Shown here: positions 63,425 to 64,000 of the stretch, piece by piece
Layout: each line of letters opens with the position of its first letter
How positions within the stretch are numbered: the stretch's first letter is position 1
Assembly: GCA_965230485.1 (NCBI GenBank)
Contig: CBDDLA010000001.1
Span: 1,674,001-1,738,000 of the forward strand
DNA from: Putridiphycobacter sp965230485
Lineage (GTDB): Bacteria > Bacteroidota > Bacteroidia > Flavobacteriales_D > Crocinitomicaceae
Length of the DNA stretch: 64,000 bases
Direction: 5' to 3'
Notes under the pieces: generated by a model
The model's input: only the letters and a program-made list of their open reading frames with translations
Databases searched by the model: none
Told to the model about the DNA's origin: nothing
Made by a program: the position numbers and the translations under genes

Positions 63425-64000
63425 ATGAGATTTTTTATGACTATTACTCTCTTATTCTGTTTCATCTTAAATGGGCGGACTCAGTTTAGCAATCAAGTTG
63501 CTGTAACAAGTAAGTCAGGAAATCAAATTGGAATTCAAGGTGCTCTAAGTTTAGATTTCGACGGTGACGGCTTAAAGGATGTTTTAGGATATTCTAAGTA
63601 TATCAACACACATAATATTGGTTGGTATAAAAACTTAGGAGGAAACCTATTTTCTGACATGAAGTTATTACTTAGTCATTCTGACAAATTGAATCTTACC
63701 TTAATAGATATTGACTCAGATGGAGATAAAGATTATTTGATTTTAAGACCTGCAAGCTGCGAAATATCATGGATTGAAAATACGGGCAACGGCATATTTG
63801 GTGCTGAGAATATAATTTCTAACAATGCTTTATGTAACTCAAATCATTGCACTACTCTAGATGTAGATAATGATGGAGATGAAGATTTTGTATTGACTAA
63901 AAATGTATTCTTGGGAACTTCAAATTCTAGTAGTATAGTTTTGTTTAAAAACCTTGGAAATAACCAATTTGACTATACTTATAGCAAAACTCTTTCCTCA
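63425..64000 (+). CDS. Secreted FG-GAP/VCBS repeat protein (3' partial)
   Basis: 192 residues are visible before the window ends, with no stop. Signal peptide (FFMTITLLFCFILNGRTQ), then repeats with calcium-binding-like loops DFDGDGLKDVL, DIDSDGDKDYL and DVDNDGDEDFV at about 45-residue steps, each ending in a W-Y-K-N-LGG or F-K-N-LG strand. These are VCBS/FG-GAP propeller blades of secreted proteins, often ending in a T9SS sorting domain, which would lie beyond the window. The start ATG at 63425 follows a -7 box. Confidence 0.85.
   Translation, partial: MRFFMTITLLFCFILNGRTQFSNQVAVTSKSGNQIGIQGALSLDFDGDGLKDVLGYSKYINTHNIGWYKNLGGNLFSDMKLLLSHSDKLNLTLIDIDSDGDKDYLILRPASCEISWIENTGNGIFGAENIISNNALCNSNHCTTLDVDNDGDEDFVLTKNVFLGTSNSSSIVLFKNLGNNQFDYTYSKTLSS

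Overview
The window is about 64 kb of AT-rich DNA from a member of the phylum Bacteroidota. Three things point there. Exported proteins carry type IX secretion (T9SS) C-terminal signals, and there is a PorP/SprF-like protein and a PorE-like OmpA protein. The promoters that can be seen have the Bacteroidota -7 box TAnnTTTG and not an E. coli -10 box. FtsZ ends in the phylum-typical C-terminal peptide, and the dcw cluster has the phylum's compact gene order. A gliding or surface-attached, possibly aquatic, lifestyle is inferred from the secreted adhesins; the order and genus cannot be fixed from this sequence alone. I saw no tRNA, rRNA, CRISPR array, insertion sequence or prophage.

Layout. 1-5.3 kb: the 3' part of a giant repeat adhesin with a gliding-associated C-terminal domain, followed by its likely PorP/SprF partner. 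5.4-9.8 kb: a two-gene mutagenic polymerase cassette (short DnaE plus DinB) behind its own promoter and a possible damage-response operator. 9.8-15.2 kb: a Kunitz-type inhibitor lipoprotein, a T9SS cargo protein, YqeY, and a WD40-caspase protein. 15.2-19.8 kb: a stress/redox-like cluster on the minus strand (DoxX-sized membrane protein, YceI, double CDGSH, NTF2-like, DOMON, MarR) next to an ECF42-type sigma factor and its YCII/DGPF partner. 19.8-28.7 kb: a T9SS propeller protein, an AraC regulator, an AAA+/VWA pair, a UbiA prenyltransferase, a PorE-like protein and a DUF1761 membrane protein. 28.8-44.1 kb: the complete dcw cluster, read leftward from mraZ to ftsZ. 44.3-48.4 kb: a membrane J-domain protein and thrS-infC-rpmI-rplT. 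48.5-56.9 kb: small exported proteins, ComEC, dnaN and dnaK. 57-64 kb: a large secreted protein, two envelope proteins and the start of an FG-GAP repeat protein.

The core genes (cell division, peptidoglycan synthesis, translation, clamp, chaperone) are ordinary in content. The most interesting signals are regulatory. A 16-nt inverted repeat flanks the mraZ promoter and matches the spacing of MraZ boxes. A 12-bp palindrome occurs both on the marR -33 box and on the start codon of the adjacent DOMON gene. infC appears to start at AUA. A 12-bp perfect hairpin sits between the DGPF gene and its sigma factor. An imperfect palindrome overlaps the promoter of the dnaE-dinB cassette. Among the proteins, the bacterial Kunitz lipoprotein and the WD40-caspase protein stand out. 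I did not find a clearly new multi-gene system; the best candidate for an undescribed unit is the MarR-DOMON-NTF2-CDGSH-YceI block with its shared palindrome.
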